Below are positions 30,748 through 44,770 of a DNA stretch of 64,000 nt, in pieces (the stretch's first letter is position 1; each line of letters begins with the position of its first letter). A program made the translations under genes and the position numbers. Under the pieces are notes generated by a model. The model saw nothing but the letters and a program-made list of their open reading frames with translations. It was not told the DNA's origin and made no database searches. The stretch is from Lytechinus pictus. Taxonomy: Eukaryota; Echinodermata; Echinoidea; Temnopleuroida; Toxopneustidae. Location of the stretch: positions 18,119,001-18,183,000 of the forward strand of contig NC_087257.1 in the NCBI RefSeq assembly GCF_037042905.1. Reading direction: 5' to 3'.

Positions 30748-32750
30748 GTTAACGAACTTGATATGTGGTTTTATAAACTCTTTATGTTGATTATGGGGGG
30801 GGGGTACGAATAAAGAAAATTTTGATCATTATTGAATGCGCATGCTGAGGAAGGAAAATGGGTAATTGAATCAATAGTTGTATAAAAGCATTGATATTTA
30901 AGAATAATTATATTTCCATCCATGAAAAGCAATGATTGGCCCGGTCTCTTCCATCCCTTTGCATCTTCGATATAAAGTGGCCGTATGATTATCAGGGGTA
31001 TCTCTAGCCTATTGTGTTGGTTGTGTGAGGGTGTGTGTGTGTGGGGGGGGGGGGTTAAGACATATTTGCCGACAAAAAGACTCATATACCCCTTCCTTCC
31101 GCGCATACACACACAAGAAAATATCTTCAAACCATATTTTGGTGGATCGTTATCATTATTTTTGTTCGTCACATTTAATATCACACACTTGAAAGAGAGT
31201 AAAGCGATCGAGTGAACCAGAATATACGCATGTTTTTTTTTTCTTATATATATCATTGACCCCGTAGGTATGTCATCATGTCCGTATTATAATGAAACTC
31301 CATCTCTGCATATAGGCCAATAAGCCCTATATGGCCAGGCCTATGACTGGGCTATGATTTAAAAGTAGTGCAACTCTATAAGGCTAGCTAGTCTGCCATA
31401 CTAAAAAATATGTTACTATTTGCAAAGAATTTAACAGCTGAGCTGTGCTCATTGCATACATTAGATTGTGAACAAAGTACAGACCCATTCACAGTTCATA
31501 TGGCATAGGGACATTGTGAATACATTGGAGATAAAACAGTAGCTACCGGAGTAGCTAGCGATCAAGTTTACTTACCGGTACGGGTCAACCCAAGTGCACT
31601 CCTCTAATTGCTGTTGACTATAATTTATTATTCGTCAGTGTATGCCCAATGCACGTGGAAAATAGAGAGCATTCCCGCGATATACAAGTCTAGATGAAAG
31701 AACTACGAGTTGTTAGTGGTGTTACCAGGTGTTATACAAACTTGAGATCTTTGTTCAATCCAAGATGTGTATTAACCTGTCGATGTTGTCGAACATTTCT
31801 CTCAATAAGTAGGCCTACAATATAGAACGAACGAGAAATAATTGTGCCCTAAACGAGTGATTAACGGTCAACAAAGATTATAATGCATTTTGTCAGAATA
31901 AGGTCAAAATCCCAAATACGGCGGGGCGAGAACATAGTCAATGAAACTATTTAAAGGGGCACGTACTCTATATAGTCTGGAATTAAAGTACGGCCAAATA
32001 AGGTTTCAATGAAAATCGTATAAAATGCATGAAAGAGAAGTTGCGTCTAGAATAATGTATGTAAAACGTAACTAACTGAATAATACACAAATTAGGCATT
32101 AATAAATTTGCAGATATTCACAAATACTGCTTTAACGAAATATTTCAAAATTGGGTGGCTTCATTATTTTAATAGGATTAAAATGATTTTTCTCCGAGCT
32201 TTAATAGTTTTTTATTCGACTCACATTATACGTCAATTTTTAGTATAGTGCCTCTTTAAATCTATATACACTGACTTTTGTGGCATTGGTCCCCGGATGT
32301 ATACATTGGTTTGATATCACAGCTCAGCTTAATCACAGATACAACTGACAAAACACAATTAGGGAAGTCAATCAATGTTCAATATTTTAGTTGACGTAAT
32401 TAATCAAAGGAAACAGACGAACAGAATAAAATTTAATCAAAAACTCGGTTTAGACCACCGCTCCCTCAAAAAAACCCATACCGCAGTAAATGCAAAGTTG
32501 CATAAATATCTATCGAGTACAAACAAGTGGCCCCACATCTCATGTAACAACCGTTTTAGATATATGTTTCTTTAAATTCAATTAGTGGAATTGTTTTATT
32601 ATATTAGGGTGGTGTGTTGACTTGATCTGGGAGTGGGAGGTGAGGAATGCTATCATAATTTATTCTTTTTACAATTTTAGGTAGTTTGGGTAGGTTAACT
32701 CATTAGACCACGACGCGCTGTGGTCTAATGGTCTTGACAGACTTAACTGT
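30748..32750. other. Upstream region of the HNMT-like gene
   Basis: Presumed promoter side of the - strand gene; no promoter motif could be singled out. Holds G-runs at 30796 and 31042, and TAGGCCTA-type words around 31315-31350. 32709-32731 has an 11-bp-arm hairpin CATTAGACCAC/GTGGTCTAATG. No gene seen. Confidence 0.6.
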
Positions 32751-33358
32751 TAAAGGACAACTCCACTCCAACAAAAAGTTGATTTAAATAAAAGGAAAAA
32801 AATCCAACGAACATAACACTGAAAATTTCATCAAAATCGGATGACTGAAAAATAAGAAAGTTATGACATTTTAAATTTCGTTTTGCACATGCACATTCTG
32901 ATCGGTATGCAAATTAGTAGACTGATGACGTCACCCATTAACTATTTCTTTGTATTCTATTATATGAAATATGAAAAATTCTATTTTTTTCCTCATTGTC
33001 ATGTGAAACCAAAACAAATATTCCTCCCTGAGCATGTGGAATTGCCATTATTTTAACAGTTTATGGTTAAGTCAAATTGGTCCTTGACGTCAAATCTGTA
33101 AACATGGAAAATTTGTATAATTCAAACAATAAAAAATAAAAAAAATAGTTAGTAAGGGACATCATCGACTGTCTCATTTGCATATCACTGAGTTGTGCAT
33201 AATGTTTTGTGAAAAATAAGCGAAACTTAGAAATGTCATGACTTTCTTATTTTAGGTCCGATTTTGATGGAATTTTCAGCAATATATGCAATATGATTGT
33301 TTGCTTTTTCTCTATTAATTCAAATCAACAATTTTCTGTGGTGGACTTGACTTTTAAC
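32751..33358. mobile_element. TTAA-type foldback element, family A copy 2
   Basis: Begins TTAAAGGACAACTCCACTCC and ends GTGGTGGACTTGACTTTTAA. Internal words TCATCAAAATCGGATG and CCGATTTTGATGGAATTTTC are in opposite orientation. Confidence 0.88.
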
Positions 33359-35148
33359 AAACTGACCCATGTGATATAGAATTTCATTCAAAATGAAAAT
33401 ACGATCTGGACTAATTTGGCATTTATCATGCACCTGACATGCTGAGACTAAGAATGTCAGTGCCTAATTCAGTCAATATTTTCGATGGATCAATATTTGC
33501 TCATTCATTTTACAATTCTATATATAATCTTCGATTTTTAAAGGGAAGTTTCACTCCCTTATATGATAAGTAGAAGTGGCGGTAAATAGGTAGTAAGAAC
33601 ATTTTCTTGTTACTTATTTTGCAACCATAATTATCTAAGGCGGAGTGCGCCCTCCCCCCACCCCCCTTCTGGCATAGCCGCCCGCCATTCACTTGCACTG
33701 CTTGCACTATGACAAATTACCCCAGTCAATTAGATTTTCTTAAGGAAATGTCAGTAATATATTGAATGATTGGGCATTTGCCAGAAAGCATCTGGCAAAC
33801 ACAGGCATATGGAAGACCTTTAGAATGTTTTGAAGGATTTCATAAACAAATACAAGTCTTCGCTTCAATCGCTTGCAAAAATTTACGTTACAATGACGCT
33901 TCAGTTTCGTGCTCGTAGTTTAGGGTGGTCCGCGAAGTTCCTTACTTGAGCAATGAAGTGTTTTTGATGCCATGAATATAATTCAATTAAAGAATAGACC
34001 TCGAATGATAACACTCTTGATAATTAGTCAATAGATACGGATGGAGAGAATTACAAAATGATACAGCCACTGAGCGTCAGCAAATGCACTTGATTCGCCT
34101 CATGCATGCTTTGATCAGATTAAATGCGAACGCAGAAAACACGGAAATACAAGATTAACAAATCGCAGTTATCGAATGAATAATAAATGTCCAACCGTCT
34201 ATACATTATACTGAAAATGTGTTTAAATTGGCGATGATTTATAAACTAAATATATTCCGAAAATAGGCAGATAGAGTCCTTAAAAAAACCGTGAGATTGT
34301 AATTATATCCACTGTGAAAAGAACATGCGTACGCGAATTGTTGATAATTCCGCATGATTCCTAATTTTCCTGTATGAGTAAAAAAGAAAATCCTAATTGA
34401 GTAACTAAAGATATTTGATAATCTATTTTCAATTAAGTTATCTTGATAATTTATACTCAAATATGTGTATTATTAAATAATGTAAATTACTAAAAAAGGA
34501 TTTTTGAAATGGATTTTAATGACACACTTGACATCATGACATCATTATGACATCATTGGCGTCTGGATTCCGATTTCATTGCAGTCATCGCTTTAATTTG
34601 GCGCAAATCAAAATTTACATCACTGCAAAGAATACCTCCTGGCCATCCAAGCGTTAACACATACAACATAAATATGGTATCAAATTTTTTGGGAAATATA
34701 CCCTTTCAGGCCATTTGTAATAATTATGTGTTCATGACATATTTTTCCTTAAAATAGGAATTTGTGAGGTGTCTAGTTTTGTTTTCACTCACACTGTAGT
34801 TAAAATATTAAACTCTCTTATGATTGTTCTTTGATCCCGTTCAAAATTAATCCCTCATTATAAGTTCACTTGCCGTATATTTTGTTTAGTTTATTGCAAA
34901 CAGAATGAAAATCATTCATTGATCAGAAACGCAATTATAGTTTATGAATACTATCGCCATTATTGCAATGTTTCATCTCGTGGTTCGAACCGTTATATTT
35001 TAATTTTATGAAAAAAATGACAAATTAGAAATGAGGTGAATCGAATATCAATTGGTTACTTATTTTATTTTTTTTTTATTTATTTGTTTATTTATGATCT
35101 GATTCTTAGAACAGTGTTCGGTAAAGCGGGTCGCCGGACTAGAACAAG
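33359..35148. other. Gene-free AT-rich spacer
   Basis: No reading frame with family resemblance, no RNA gene and no bounded repeat seen. A C-run lies at 33653-33667 and a T-run near 35070. Confidence 0.65.
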
Positions 35149-35748
35149 ATTAAAGGACAAGTCCACCCAAACTAAAAGTTGATTTGAATAAAAAGAGAAA
35201 AATCTAACAAGAATAACACTGAAAATTTCATCAAAATCGGATGTAAAATAATTTTGAAGTTTCGCTAAATTTCACAAAACAGTTATATGCACATTCTGGT
35301 CGGTATGCTAATGAGGAGACTGATGACGTCATCCACTCACTATTTCTTTTGTATTTTGATTAAATGAAATATGAAATATTCTAATTTTCTCATCATTGCC
35401 AAGTGAAACAACGATTAATTCCTCTTTGAACATGTAGAATTAGCATTGTTTAATATGCGTCAGTCAAGTTGGTCCTTGTTGTGAAATCTGTAAAAAATGA
35501 AATATTGTATAATTCAAACAATAAAAAAGAAAAGAAATAGTGAGTGAGGGACATCATCGACTGTCTCATCTGCATGTCACTAAGTTGTGCATATCACTAT
35601 TTTGTGAAAAATAAGCGAAACTTTAAAATGTCATAACTTCCTTATTTTACATCTGATTTTGATGAAATTTTCAGCGTTATGCTAGTTAGATTTTTCTTTA
35701 TTTATTCAAATCAACATTTTTCTGGGGTGGACTTGACCTTTAAAAAAT
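35149..35748. mobile_element. TTAA-type foldback element, family A copy 3
   Basis: Begins TTAAAGGACAAGTCCACCCA and ends GGGTGGACTTGACCTTTAAA; same inverted core words as copy 1. TTAA at both edges is compatible with a piggyBac-type target site. Confidence 0.9.
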
Positions 35749-37059
35749 AATTCCATTATTTTCATCGAAATCGGATTATAATAATGTGATGATATATATA
35801 ACCCTGAGCTAGTTTACTCTATGGACCAAAAACATTTTAATGACATATTTGGAGTGCCAGTTGCCATCTGACTCATCGACTCCTACAGTAAAATTAGCAC
35901 TTTAATTGCGCTGTGAAATGAGAAAAGCAAGATAATTATGGAGCTATGATAAAATACAATGAGTTCAAATGAATATTTGGTATAACCTAGGATTATCTTT
36001 GTCCCCAGAATGGAAAAAAGTAAAATGAAAACAAGCATACTTTTTATAGTATATGTTATTTGGCAACTGGAATGCATCAAGGGTTTGCCAGACATGGCAA
36101 CAAGGCTGGCATGTATAAAACTAGATTCCAAGTATTATAGTTTATATATCGCCACCAGGTTAAATGAATTTCTTTATAGAGGTTCTCAGAAAAGTAAAAT
36201 AAACTTTCATTCAGAGAGTTAGGATCTTGTTTCACACCATCGTTTTTCCTTATGAGAAGTAATTGGCATACGTCATGGTTATTTTTACCATGATTATTAT
36301 TATCATTGTGTGATAGCTCGCGATGTCGCTGATAGTCTCACTTTCCAGACCATCTTTTGGCACTTTCCTTCGCATGGTGCGTGCGCCTATTGTTTGGTAT
36401 AAAATTCTGCAACATGGGCTTTATAATGTCTCTCTCTATACTTCACTCACATTAAATACATATTATTATGCTACTCTGGGTAAGGATTTGATTTTTTTTA
36501 TTTTAAATTATGTATTTTGTATGAGAAGATAGGCCTAGGTTGGCCTATATGATGAAGGGAGTGAGGACCGAATTTGTCAACCCGGCGTACCGGCAGTAGT
36601 CGTTTTTTTCAGGGGGGGGGGGGGGGGGTCGAGGACGGGGGAGAACGGAGGCAGCCTCTCTTTTTTGAGTGACCTTCAAAAATCCCTTTTTCCTTTTTTT
36701 TAGTTCATATATCATTAATTTAACTGAATTTTCTAGAATATAATATCATCCAGATTTAAACTGATTGTTTTTTGTAGGGGATCTTTTTGTGGGCCTCATT
36801 TTCTATCTTTGAAATGGACTGTTATAAAACAGTTAAAAATGCTCGTTCGATTGCTTCATTTTTTTTATGTAGGCCTACATTTTCATTTCTTTTAGTTCTA
36901 TCCCTCCGTAAAATTTGCAGGCTTATATGCACATATAATAACTATGACTTCTCGTATAGCATTTTAACTTATCACACTAAAACATGACAAATTAATATGG
37001 GTTATGGATGAAGCGCTTGTAAAATCAGACATGAGTGGGCGCTTATGATTAACCATTAA
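35749..37059. other. Gene-free spacer with a G-run
   Basis: A run of about 17 G at 36614-36629. Reading frames at 36010-36222 and 36323-36532 have no family features and are taken as chance. Confidence 0.6.
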
Positions 37060-37650
37060 AGGGATGGTCCGGGCTGAAAGTATTCATTGCTTAATAAAGA
37101 GAGTAGAATTCACTAAGCAAAATGCCGAAAATCTCATCAAAATCGGATAACAAATAATAAAGTTATTGAAGTTTAAAGTTTAGCAATATTTTGTGAAAAC
37201 AGTCGTCATGAACATTCATTAGGTGGGCTGATGATGTCACATCCCACTTGTTCTTTTGTATTTTATTACATGACATTAGGTTTATTCAAATTTTTTCCTC
37301 CAAGAACTAGAAAAATTGGATTGACAACTGATATAGTGTATTAGATATTTATTGCCGCAACTTATTTTATTATAAGGGAGACATATTATTTACACAAGTA
37401 TGAAATAATGAAAAAAATATGATTTTATGTAATAACGTAAGAAAACGGAAAGTGGAGATGTGACATCATCAGCCCACCTAATGAATATTCATGACGACTG
37501 TTTTCACAAAATATTGCTAAAATTTAAACTTCAATAACTTAATTATTTGTTATCCGATTTTAAAGAAATTTTCGGCATTTTGCTCAGTGAATTCTACTCT
37601 ATGTATTAAAATATAAATATTTTCAGCACGGACCATCCCTTTAACATTAT
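37060..37650. mobile_element. TTAA-type foldback element, family B copy 1
   Basis: Begins TTAAAGGGATGGTCCGGGCT and ends CACGGACCATCCCTTTAA, near-perfect inverted ends. Contains TGATGATGTCACATCCC on the left and GATGTGACATCATCAGCCCA on the right. The core TCATCAAAATCGGATAAC is close to that of family A. Confidence 0.9.
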
Positions 37651-40180
37651 GAATGTTAATTGTTTGCAAACCAGTTTTTGGAATCGCCCTATGCATGAAC
37701 ATGCTTTTATCAAATGTTTCTCAATCTTTCAGTTTTTTTTTAAATATGTGTTTGATAGGAATATTGGTTAACACAATTAAACGTATTTTTGCTGTGCTTG
37801 GTTAAATAAGGTCAATCTTTCTTCAAAACTATTAAAATTTGATTATGTTGATTAAAAAAAAAAAAAAAACGAGATGGACATGGAAGACGAACCCATGTTC
37901 TCAGTCTGTAGGGAAAGACTAAAACTGCGCATGCGCCTTAAGCATTCTATATGAAAGGGATATTGCTCGAATGTTTACAATGCAGACTCTGATAAGCAGT
38001 ACATTACGCCATTCTGCATTCGGTGTCAGAGATAGCGTTTCTCAGTGAGAGATAATATTTCGTTTTCGAGAGCGTCGCAAGGTCATTTTTCATCATATTT
38101 ATATTCTATTCCTCCTGAGGTATGTATCTTTCTCTCATATTTGCTACTTGTGAATTAATATTCAGCAATTTGTTATATTATGATGTATTTTCTTCTTGTG
38201 ATTTAAATTCTCGGCAGACTGCAACTCCGGGACTGCAATACTCCTGTATTTCTCATGACTCTTTCCAGATATGCGATGATGCTGTCATTGTACAATTAAG
38301 TAATATTGTTGCATTGATTGTGATAATTACATCCATGGCAAAAATATTGGAGTTAATACATTTTTTTAAGAATGCATATATATATCTATTTAAATTCGCG
38401 TCATATATGTCATTTGAGTATATAATTGCATGCATGTATGATCATGATAGAATATCAATAACTAGTGGGTAAAAAGGTATACTAATATATTTTGGGATAT
38501 ATTCCAAAGTCTAGTTTAAGAATATGACTGCATCGATTTTCTACATGATTATCATTTATACAGCTATATAGACTATCAGGTTATTTAATATTTAGTATGT
38601 TTACTAGTTTGATTCACAACATTTTTTTTTCTCAATAAAAGGAGGAGTCATGCAATAGGCCTAATCATCAACACATGCACACGTTAGGCCCACAGACTCC
38701 TTAACCTACCGGGCGCCATAGACCTAGCTGCCTACACATATAGAACACCTTAATTAGGCCTACTTTATAATTTAATGACTCATGTCGATAGAAGTAAATT
38801 ACGACCATGCTAAATATGAAAACAACATCTAATACCATTTATGACCCGGATTGAGCTATACTAATGTTTACGGACTCTCCTTGTAGACGTCATGTTTATC
38901 ATGTTTGTAGGCCTATAGAAGTCTGCATTATGGCGCGATAGTCGGAAATTGATCTTACCAGGATATTAGATAGAAAGTGAAGTAAACTATTGATTAATAG
39001 TTTAGCGCTTAGGTAATGATAAGCACTTTTGCTTTCACATCGGGCGTTTAAACAAGGGCGGCTGGTTTGAGCATGGGGAGGTAGAACTCAAGTAGTATGG
39101 GGATGCACATCTTGGGGAGGAGGAACTAAAGTTTGGAAAATTAGCTACTGAAAGCAGAATGAGTACAAATCCCGCTTTGCTTGCTAATGGCGGAACTCCT
39201 CTGCCTCAACGGGAGGGTGCACCCCCCCCCCTCTTCCTACGCCCTTGGTCATCCATGAAACATGGTTGAGACGCGATTTTAAAATCACATAAACATACTA
39301 GAATGCGTTGCAGGGGCCGCGGAACAGTTTTCAAAGTGGAGGCTGACAGCATGTGAAAAATCATATGGTTATTTTTACGCTTTTGTACAAGGCTATAGGA
39401 AAAAAGTGGAAGCTGAACCCCCCCCCCCCCCCCCCCCCCCCGCTTCCGCTGGGCAGTTAGATGTGGGGATGCTCAATTTTAAACCTTCTTGGGATAAATT
39501 ATATTTGAAGTTTTTTTGCTATATGGCTGCCTCAGAAAATAGAGTCTGACAGTGACTGCATTTCTGAAATCAAGCCTTCGGTAGCTGCATGTAGGCCTAT
39601 ATGCGCACCATTTCCTTGACTGGATCGTTACGTGAGTCTATAGCCATGATAGCTGTGATGGTATATACAAAAAGTATGCAAAACGGGTTTTCATTATTAT
39701 TTTGACGTCAATGGTTGAGCACAACAATGACAATAGAAATTGTGATTGCTCAGTGAGTCGTCCAGCTCCCCCCCCCCCCACTGTTCTCCTCCAGTGAAAA
39801 CCAGCTTCCCCAGCTCGCATACGCTGGTGTTCTTAGTGCTACCCAGCCGTGTCCAACCTCTTCAGAACATAATGAACACTTTCAACTGTTGGATTTTATC
39901 AAATGGCATTATAGCTGCAAGGGAAAATCCGAGACCCTGTTGCGATGCATATTTTTTTCCAATCGAGAAAAAAAAGGCACGCAAGTTTTTATAATATGCA
40001 TGAAATTGGCTCGCAAGTTGTCTGGAACATATTGTATAGAAATAGATCACATAATTATGAACAAAAAATACATTTGGTAATTGGAGCGAACACAATAGCA
40101 AGATGCTAATCGAGGTAAGCCCCACACAATGTCATTATCATAGTTTTTAATTTTAACTACAATATTGTACATCGAATTCA
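37651..40180. other. Gene-free spacer
   Basis: The reading frame at 38122-38472 has no family resemblance and AT-rich composition. A C-run of about 22 lies at 39418-39440, near CAGGGGCCGCGGAACAG (39312), probably debris of a TIR element. Nothing else recognised. Confidence 0.55.
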
Positions 40181-41835
40181 CAGGGGCGTAACAGTGGTCG
40201 GTGGCCAAAGGGGAGGGGGCAAGAGCAAAAATTTCCCGATCATATCATACGTTATGGTGTAGTGAGGCGACAATTTTGAGAGGGCCAGATAATGCGTATC
40301 GGGCAGAATTTATATTTTAATAAAAAAAAGTTGCGAGCGAGCGCCGCAAAAAAAATTGATTTTTTTTTTTTTAATTACAAAAACCAAATTTGTGATAGAT
40401 TTTGACATGATATCAAAAGAATAATATATTTCACCCTTCTCTCTTTCCATTCTTTTTTTTTTTGGGGGGGGGGGTCTTAAGCCACTGTGAACAGGATTCT
40501 TTGCGGCAATAGCGTGAAGAGTAAAAAATAAAAAAAACGAGGGGCGCAGTATGACACAATGTGCTAAAAAGCTGCTTAATATAAGTCCCGAGCGAGCGAA
40601 GTGAGCGAGAAAAAAATCACCTTTTTCATGATAATCTAACTTTGAGATATATTTGACATTTTATTAAGTAAATAAAATCATATCCTACACTTTTCCTTTT
40701 CTTTTTTACTTCCTTTTTTTTGTTGTTCTTGGTTGTAGAACTTTTGGCGGCCATGGCCCAACCCTTCCATAATCATATACGGCAGTGCTATGCGGTTGGG
40801 GTCCGGGGCGGAGCCCTCGGAACTTCTTGGTATCAAAGCCATTTTAAACCTCCCAGAATATCGCTATTTTTAATCGAATCGCGGGTAAAAAAAATCTATA
40901 ACTTTTACACTACACATTTATTCAACCCAGTTGCGTAATGAACCAAATATTTCGAGGGGGCATAACATAGCAATGTGGGAAAATTTGTAAAAAGACGCAA
41001 ACGAGCAAAGCGAGCTGGAAACAATTGCCTATTGAAATTAATTTCTAATTAATATGTGACATATTTTTTCCATTACATTCAGCAAATAACACATTTCATT
41101 GTTTCCATTCATTTCATTACGTTGTCTCCTATAATTTCTGTTATTTCCTCTTGAGTGTGGAACCAAGACTCCCCGCCCCCTCCCCGCCTGTTCGCCAGTG
41201 ATCGAACGTAAAGCTTAATGTAGGAAGAGTCCACAGGGGGGGCGTTATAGAGCCATTTGAAGGTTATAGATGAAGAGCCCCTACTGCGTGGGGTCTGGGA
41301 CAGAGCTCCGGTAGCTTACAAATTTGCATAAAATTTAGCAAGCTTATAGCACAAGCTTGTATGCAGTCCATCTTTCATTCCGCTCTTTATTTTCAATCTT
41401 CGGCAGCCCGGTCGTGTTATTAAGTTCTTTTTTTTTCTTGTCCCTTTTCTTCGTTTTCCAATTCAGCTTTTGGCTAATTCCATTCTACATTCATTTCCCG
41501 CTATTGTTTGCCATTTTGTCATCTTTTAATTTATTTCCCTTTCTTACTTATCATGATATTGCATTACATATAGGCCTATTTCGGAATGATTTGTTCTTTC
41601 TCAAATGTTCTTCTTTCCTTTCTTTTCCCGCTTTCCTTCCTTTTCCATTTTAGAAATATTTTTCTTCGTTTTTTTTTCACTTTTCCCTTTCCGTTCCTTC
41701 TCCTCCTTTACTTTTCACCTTTCCTTCCCCTTTCCCTTTCTTTCTCCTTCCCTTTTCTATTTTTCCGTTTTTTTATTTTCCCGTTGAAATCCTCCAGGGG
41801 AGGGGGGCAGCTTGCTCCCGCCTGTTACGCCACTG
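40181..41835. mobile_element. Possible composite TIR element
   Basis: The left edge CAGGGGCGTAACAGTGG and the complement of the right edge CAGTGGCGTAACAGGCGG are similar inverted ends. No target duplication is visible, so these may be the ends of two different elements. Inside, GAGCGAGCG/GCGAGCGAAGTGAGCGAG-type words recur near 40331, 40590 and 41000. 41600-41790 is a long TTCC/TTTTC tract. No coding. Confidence 0.4.
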
Positions 41836-42910
41836 CAAATGTTATTCTACTAATGACTGATACAGAAAAATACAATCTTCTTTAGTGAACATTTACACTA
41901 TTTACAGAAAATATATCTTCATTATTCATAAAAATCTTTATACAGAAATTATTTTGTTTTAGGCAGTATATACAATGCCTATTATCAAGCAAGCATTAGC
42001 TTTAACGAATTGCTAAATATCTTGCGACTGCGGCTGGGCTTTTTTTTCTTATGAATAATAATGTTTTTGCAATTTCTTACGGATTTCTTTTTTTTCTTGC
42101 CTTTTCTTTTCAATATTTTTTTTCAATGAACTTTGTCGATGTCTGGGACTCTTTTGAGATCATAAACAGCATAAGATGAATCCATGTAGGCCAGCAAAAT
42201 AAAAGTGATCATACAATTATGATTTCTGGTTGAAACACAATTTGCATTGACTTTGTACACGAAAACTTTTTTTTTAAAGCATATTTTTTTTTTTTGGGGG
42301 GGGGGGGTTGGTGCACTTACGAAATGTTGTGTTATATCGTTACCGCGTACCCGAGCCTCGCAATTTTGGTCTCAAAAGAAGTGCGTGCATAAAAAGTCAG
42401 CGAGCAGCGCGGTCAAAAAAATTTCAACCAAAATGTTGAGAGGGGAGGGGGCCTCCGAGCCCCTCCCCCTTGCCTAGATCGTGTTAAATTCATGAGCAAC
42501 TGATCCAAACCAATTCCCTCTCTTTCCTTTATATCATTTTCCCAAAAGGCGAGGCATAAAGCTGATCATTTGACAGTCGACTAAAGGAAAACACAGGCTC
42601 AAAATGTATAGCTGTGCCTGTGACGTATTATGGTTACCATGGATACAATTGAAACACAGACACCCGTGTATTTACACATAGCGACTTGTTTTTCATTTTT
42701 ATTGATTTTGATATGCCAATCGGCAAAGTAATTGCCACTGTAATAATAATTTTGCAGAGCGCACATAAATTATCGTCCAGGGGCGCTCATTTAGAGCTAA
42801 ATGGATATTCTTTGGTTTTGTCTTCGCAATATTTCACAAGTTTTAAGATGAAAATCAGTATGTTTCCTGTTTATACAAGACGTGCTTGTGATTTTCGTTC
42901 TTCAAGTAAT
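41836..42910. other. Gene-free spacer
   Basis: AT-rich, with a T/G-run at 42280-42308 and another GCGAGCAGCGCGG word near 42400. No gene recognised. Confidence 0.6.
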
Positions 42911-43526
42911 TAAAGGGATGATCCAGGTTGGAAATATTTACATCTCAATAAATAGAGTAAAATTCACAAAGCAAAATGCTGAAATTTGATCAAAATCGGA
43001 TGACAAATAACAAAGTTATTGAATTTTATAGATTTGCATTATTCCGGTGAAACAGTTCCAGGCATTATGAATATTCATTAGGTGGGCTGATGATGTCATA
43101 TCCCCACTTGTTCTTTGGTATTTTATTATATGAAATTAGGTTTATTCAATTTTTTTCTACCAAGAACTAAAACAATTGGATTGACAACTGATTAAGTGCA
43201 TTAGTTATTTATTGCCGCCACTTATTTCATCATAATGGAGACACATCATTTACACATGTATGAAAAAATGAAACATTTATGATTTCATGTAATAACATAA
43301 GAAAAGGGAAAGTGGGGATGTGACATCATCAGCCCACCTAATGAATATTCATGACGGTGTGCATATAACTATTTTCACAAAATATTGATAAACTTTAAAA
43401 GTCAATAACTTCGTTATTTGTTTTATTTGTTATCAAATTTTGATGAAATTTTCAGCATTTTGCTCTGTGAATTTTACTCTATTTATTCAGATATAGATAA
43501 TTCCAGCCCGGACCATTCCTTTAAGG
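42911..43526. mobile_element. TTAA-type foldback element, family B copy 2
   Basis: Begins TTAAAGGGATGATCCAGGTT and ends AGCCCGGACCATTCCTTTAA, with the same inner words as the copy at 37060 and a few indels. Confidence 0.88.
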
Positions 43527-43609
43527 GGATTTTTTAAGGAAAAAGATTGATTTAAAATCTCATCACCCCGTGTAGCCATTTTTAATATACTTGCATGGCG
43601 ATGGTTTTT

Positions 43610-43769
43610 GGGCGCCGTTGCATAAAAGTTACTATATAATGATTACTTTGCCATCCAACGGTAACTACCATGGTAACGATGATCAACAGCCAATCAGAGT
43701 CAAGGATTCCATGCAAGTTTCCATTGGAAGGCGAAGTTAAAATAATAATAACGTTTATGCAACAGGGCC
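43610..43769. mobile_element. Short MITE with GGGC...GTTGCATAAA ends
   Basis: The left end GGGCGCCGTTGCATAAA and the complement of the right end GGCCCTGTTGCATAAA are inverted repeats. About 160 bp; the centre contains GTAACTACCATGGTAACGAT. Confidence 0.7.
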
Positions 43770-43896
43770 TAGAAGTTCATTCAACCCAGTCCCTTACCTC
43801 CACCTGAGAATATTTTGTTGCACCCTACTTGTTCACGTAATACGGGGAATATATCTACGTTCTAGTTCCATGCAACAACGCTTTCTTTTTTTCTTT

Positions 43897-44494
43897 CTTA
43901 AAGGTCAAGTCCACCCCAGAATAATGTTGATTTGAATAAATAGAGAAAAATCAAACTAGCATAACGCAAACAATTTCGTCAAAATTGGATGTAAAATAAG
44001 AAAGTTATGAGATTTTAACATTTCCCTTATTTTCACTAAACAGTAACATGCAAATGAGACAGTCGATGATGTCCCTCACTCACTATTTCTTTTGTTTTTA
44101 TTGTTTGAATTATACAATATTTCATTTTTTACAGATTTCACATAAAGGACCAACTTATTGACTGAACCATATACTATTGAACGATGCTATTCCACATATT
44201 CATGGAAGAATTAATTGATTTTTCACTTGACAATGAGGAGAAAATGAAATATTTCATATTTAATTTAATAAAATACAAAAGAAATAGTGAGTGGATGACG
44301 TCATCAGTCTCCTCATTTGCATACCGACCAGGATGTGCATATAACTGTTTTGTGAAATTAAGTAAAATTTTAGAATGTTATAACTTTCTTATTTTACATC
44401 CGATTTTGATGAAATTTTCAGTGTTATGCTTGATGGATTTTTTTCTTTTCATTTAAATCAACTTTTTTGGGGGGTAGACTTGTCCTTTAAATAA
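43897..44494. mobile_element. TTAA-type foldback element, family A copy 4
   Basis: Begins TTAAAGGTCAAGTCCACCCC and ends GGTAGACTTGTCCTTTAA. It lies about 560 bp upstream of the first coding exon of the tetraspan gene. Confidence 0.9.
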
Positions 44495-44611
44495 ATTATG
44501 GGATGGATTCGAGGCCGGACGATCTCCTGGCCATATTTTGCCGGCCTTATGGCCGAGTGACATATACAAGGGATATGGAAGAAACTGTAATTGACTCCAT
44601 GTCTAGTTAGG

Positions 44612-44770
44612 TCAAGTGTGGTGTCGTGGTCTAGTGGTTACGACTCTCGTCTTTCAGACGGACGTGGGTTCGAATCCAAGCCATGGGGTGTTTCCTTTAG
44701 CAAGAAATTTACCCACATTGTGCTGCACTCAACCCAGGTCATCGACCAGCAGCTTTGATGAAGAGATGGC
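44612..44770 (+). mobile_element. tRNA-Glu-like SINE
   Basis: GTGGTCTAGTGGTTACGACT is a box A/D-arm, the loop CTTTCAG has anticodon TTC as in tRNA-Glu, and GTGGGTTCGAATCC is box B. The body that follows (TTTAGCAAGAAATTTACCCA, then CACTCAACCCAGG) is of the kind seen in tRNA-derived SINEs. The stems are imperfect, so it is not called as a working tRNA. Confidence 0.72.

Noticed and set aside
38122-38472. 116-aa frame in the gene-poor stretch
   Set aside because: AT-rich hydrophobic chance frame with no motif, splice context or duplication to support it.
41357-41885. Phe/Ser-rich frames
   Set aside because: Translation of a TTTC/TTCC-rich low-complexity tract.
44612-44690. Functional tRNA-Glu gene
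   Set aside because: The acceptor stem cannot be closed and the downstream sequence is a SINE-type body.
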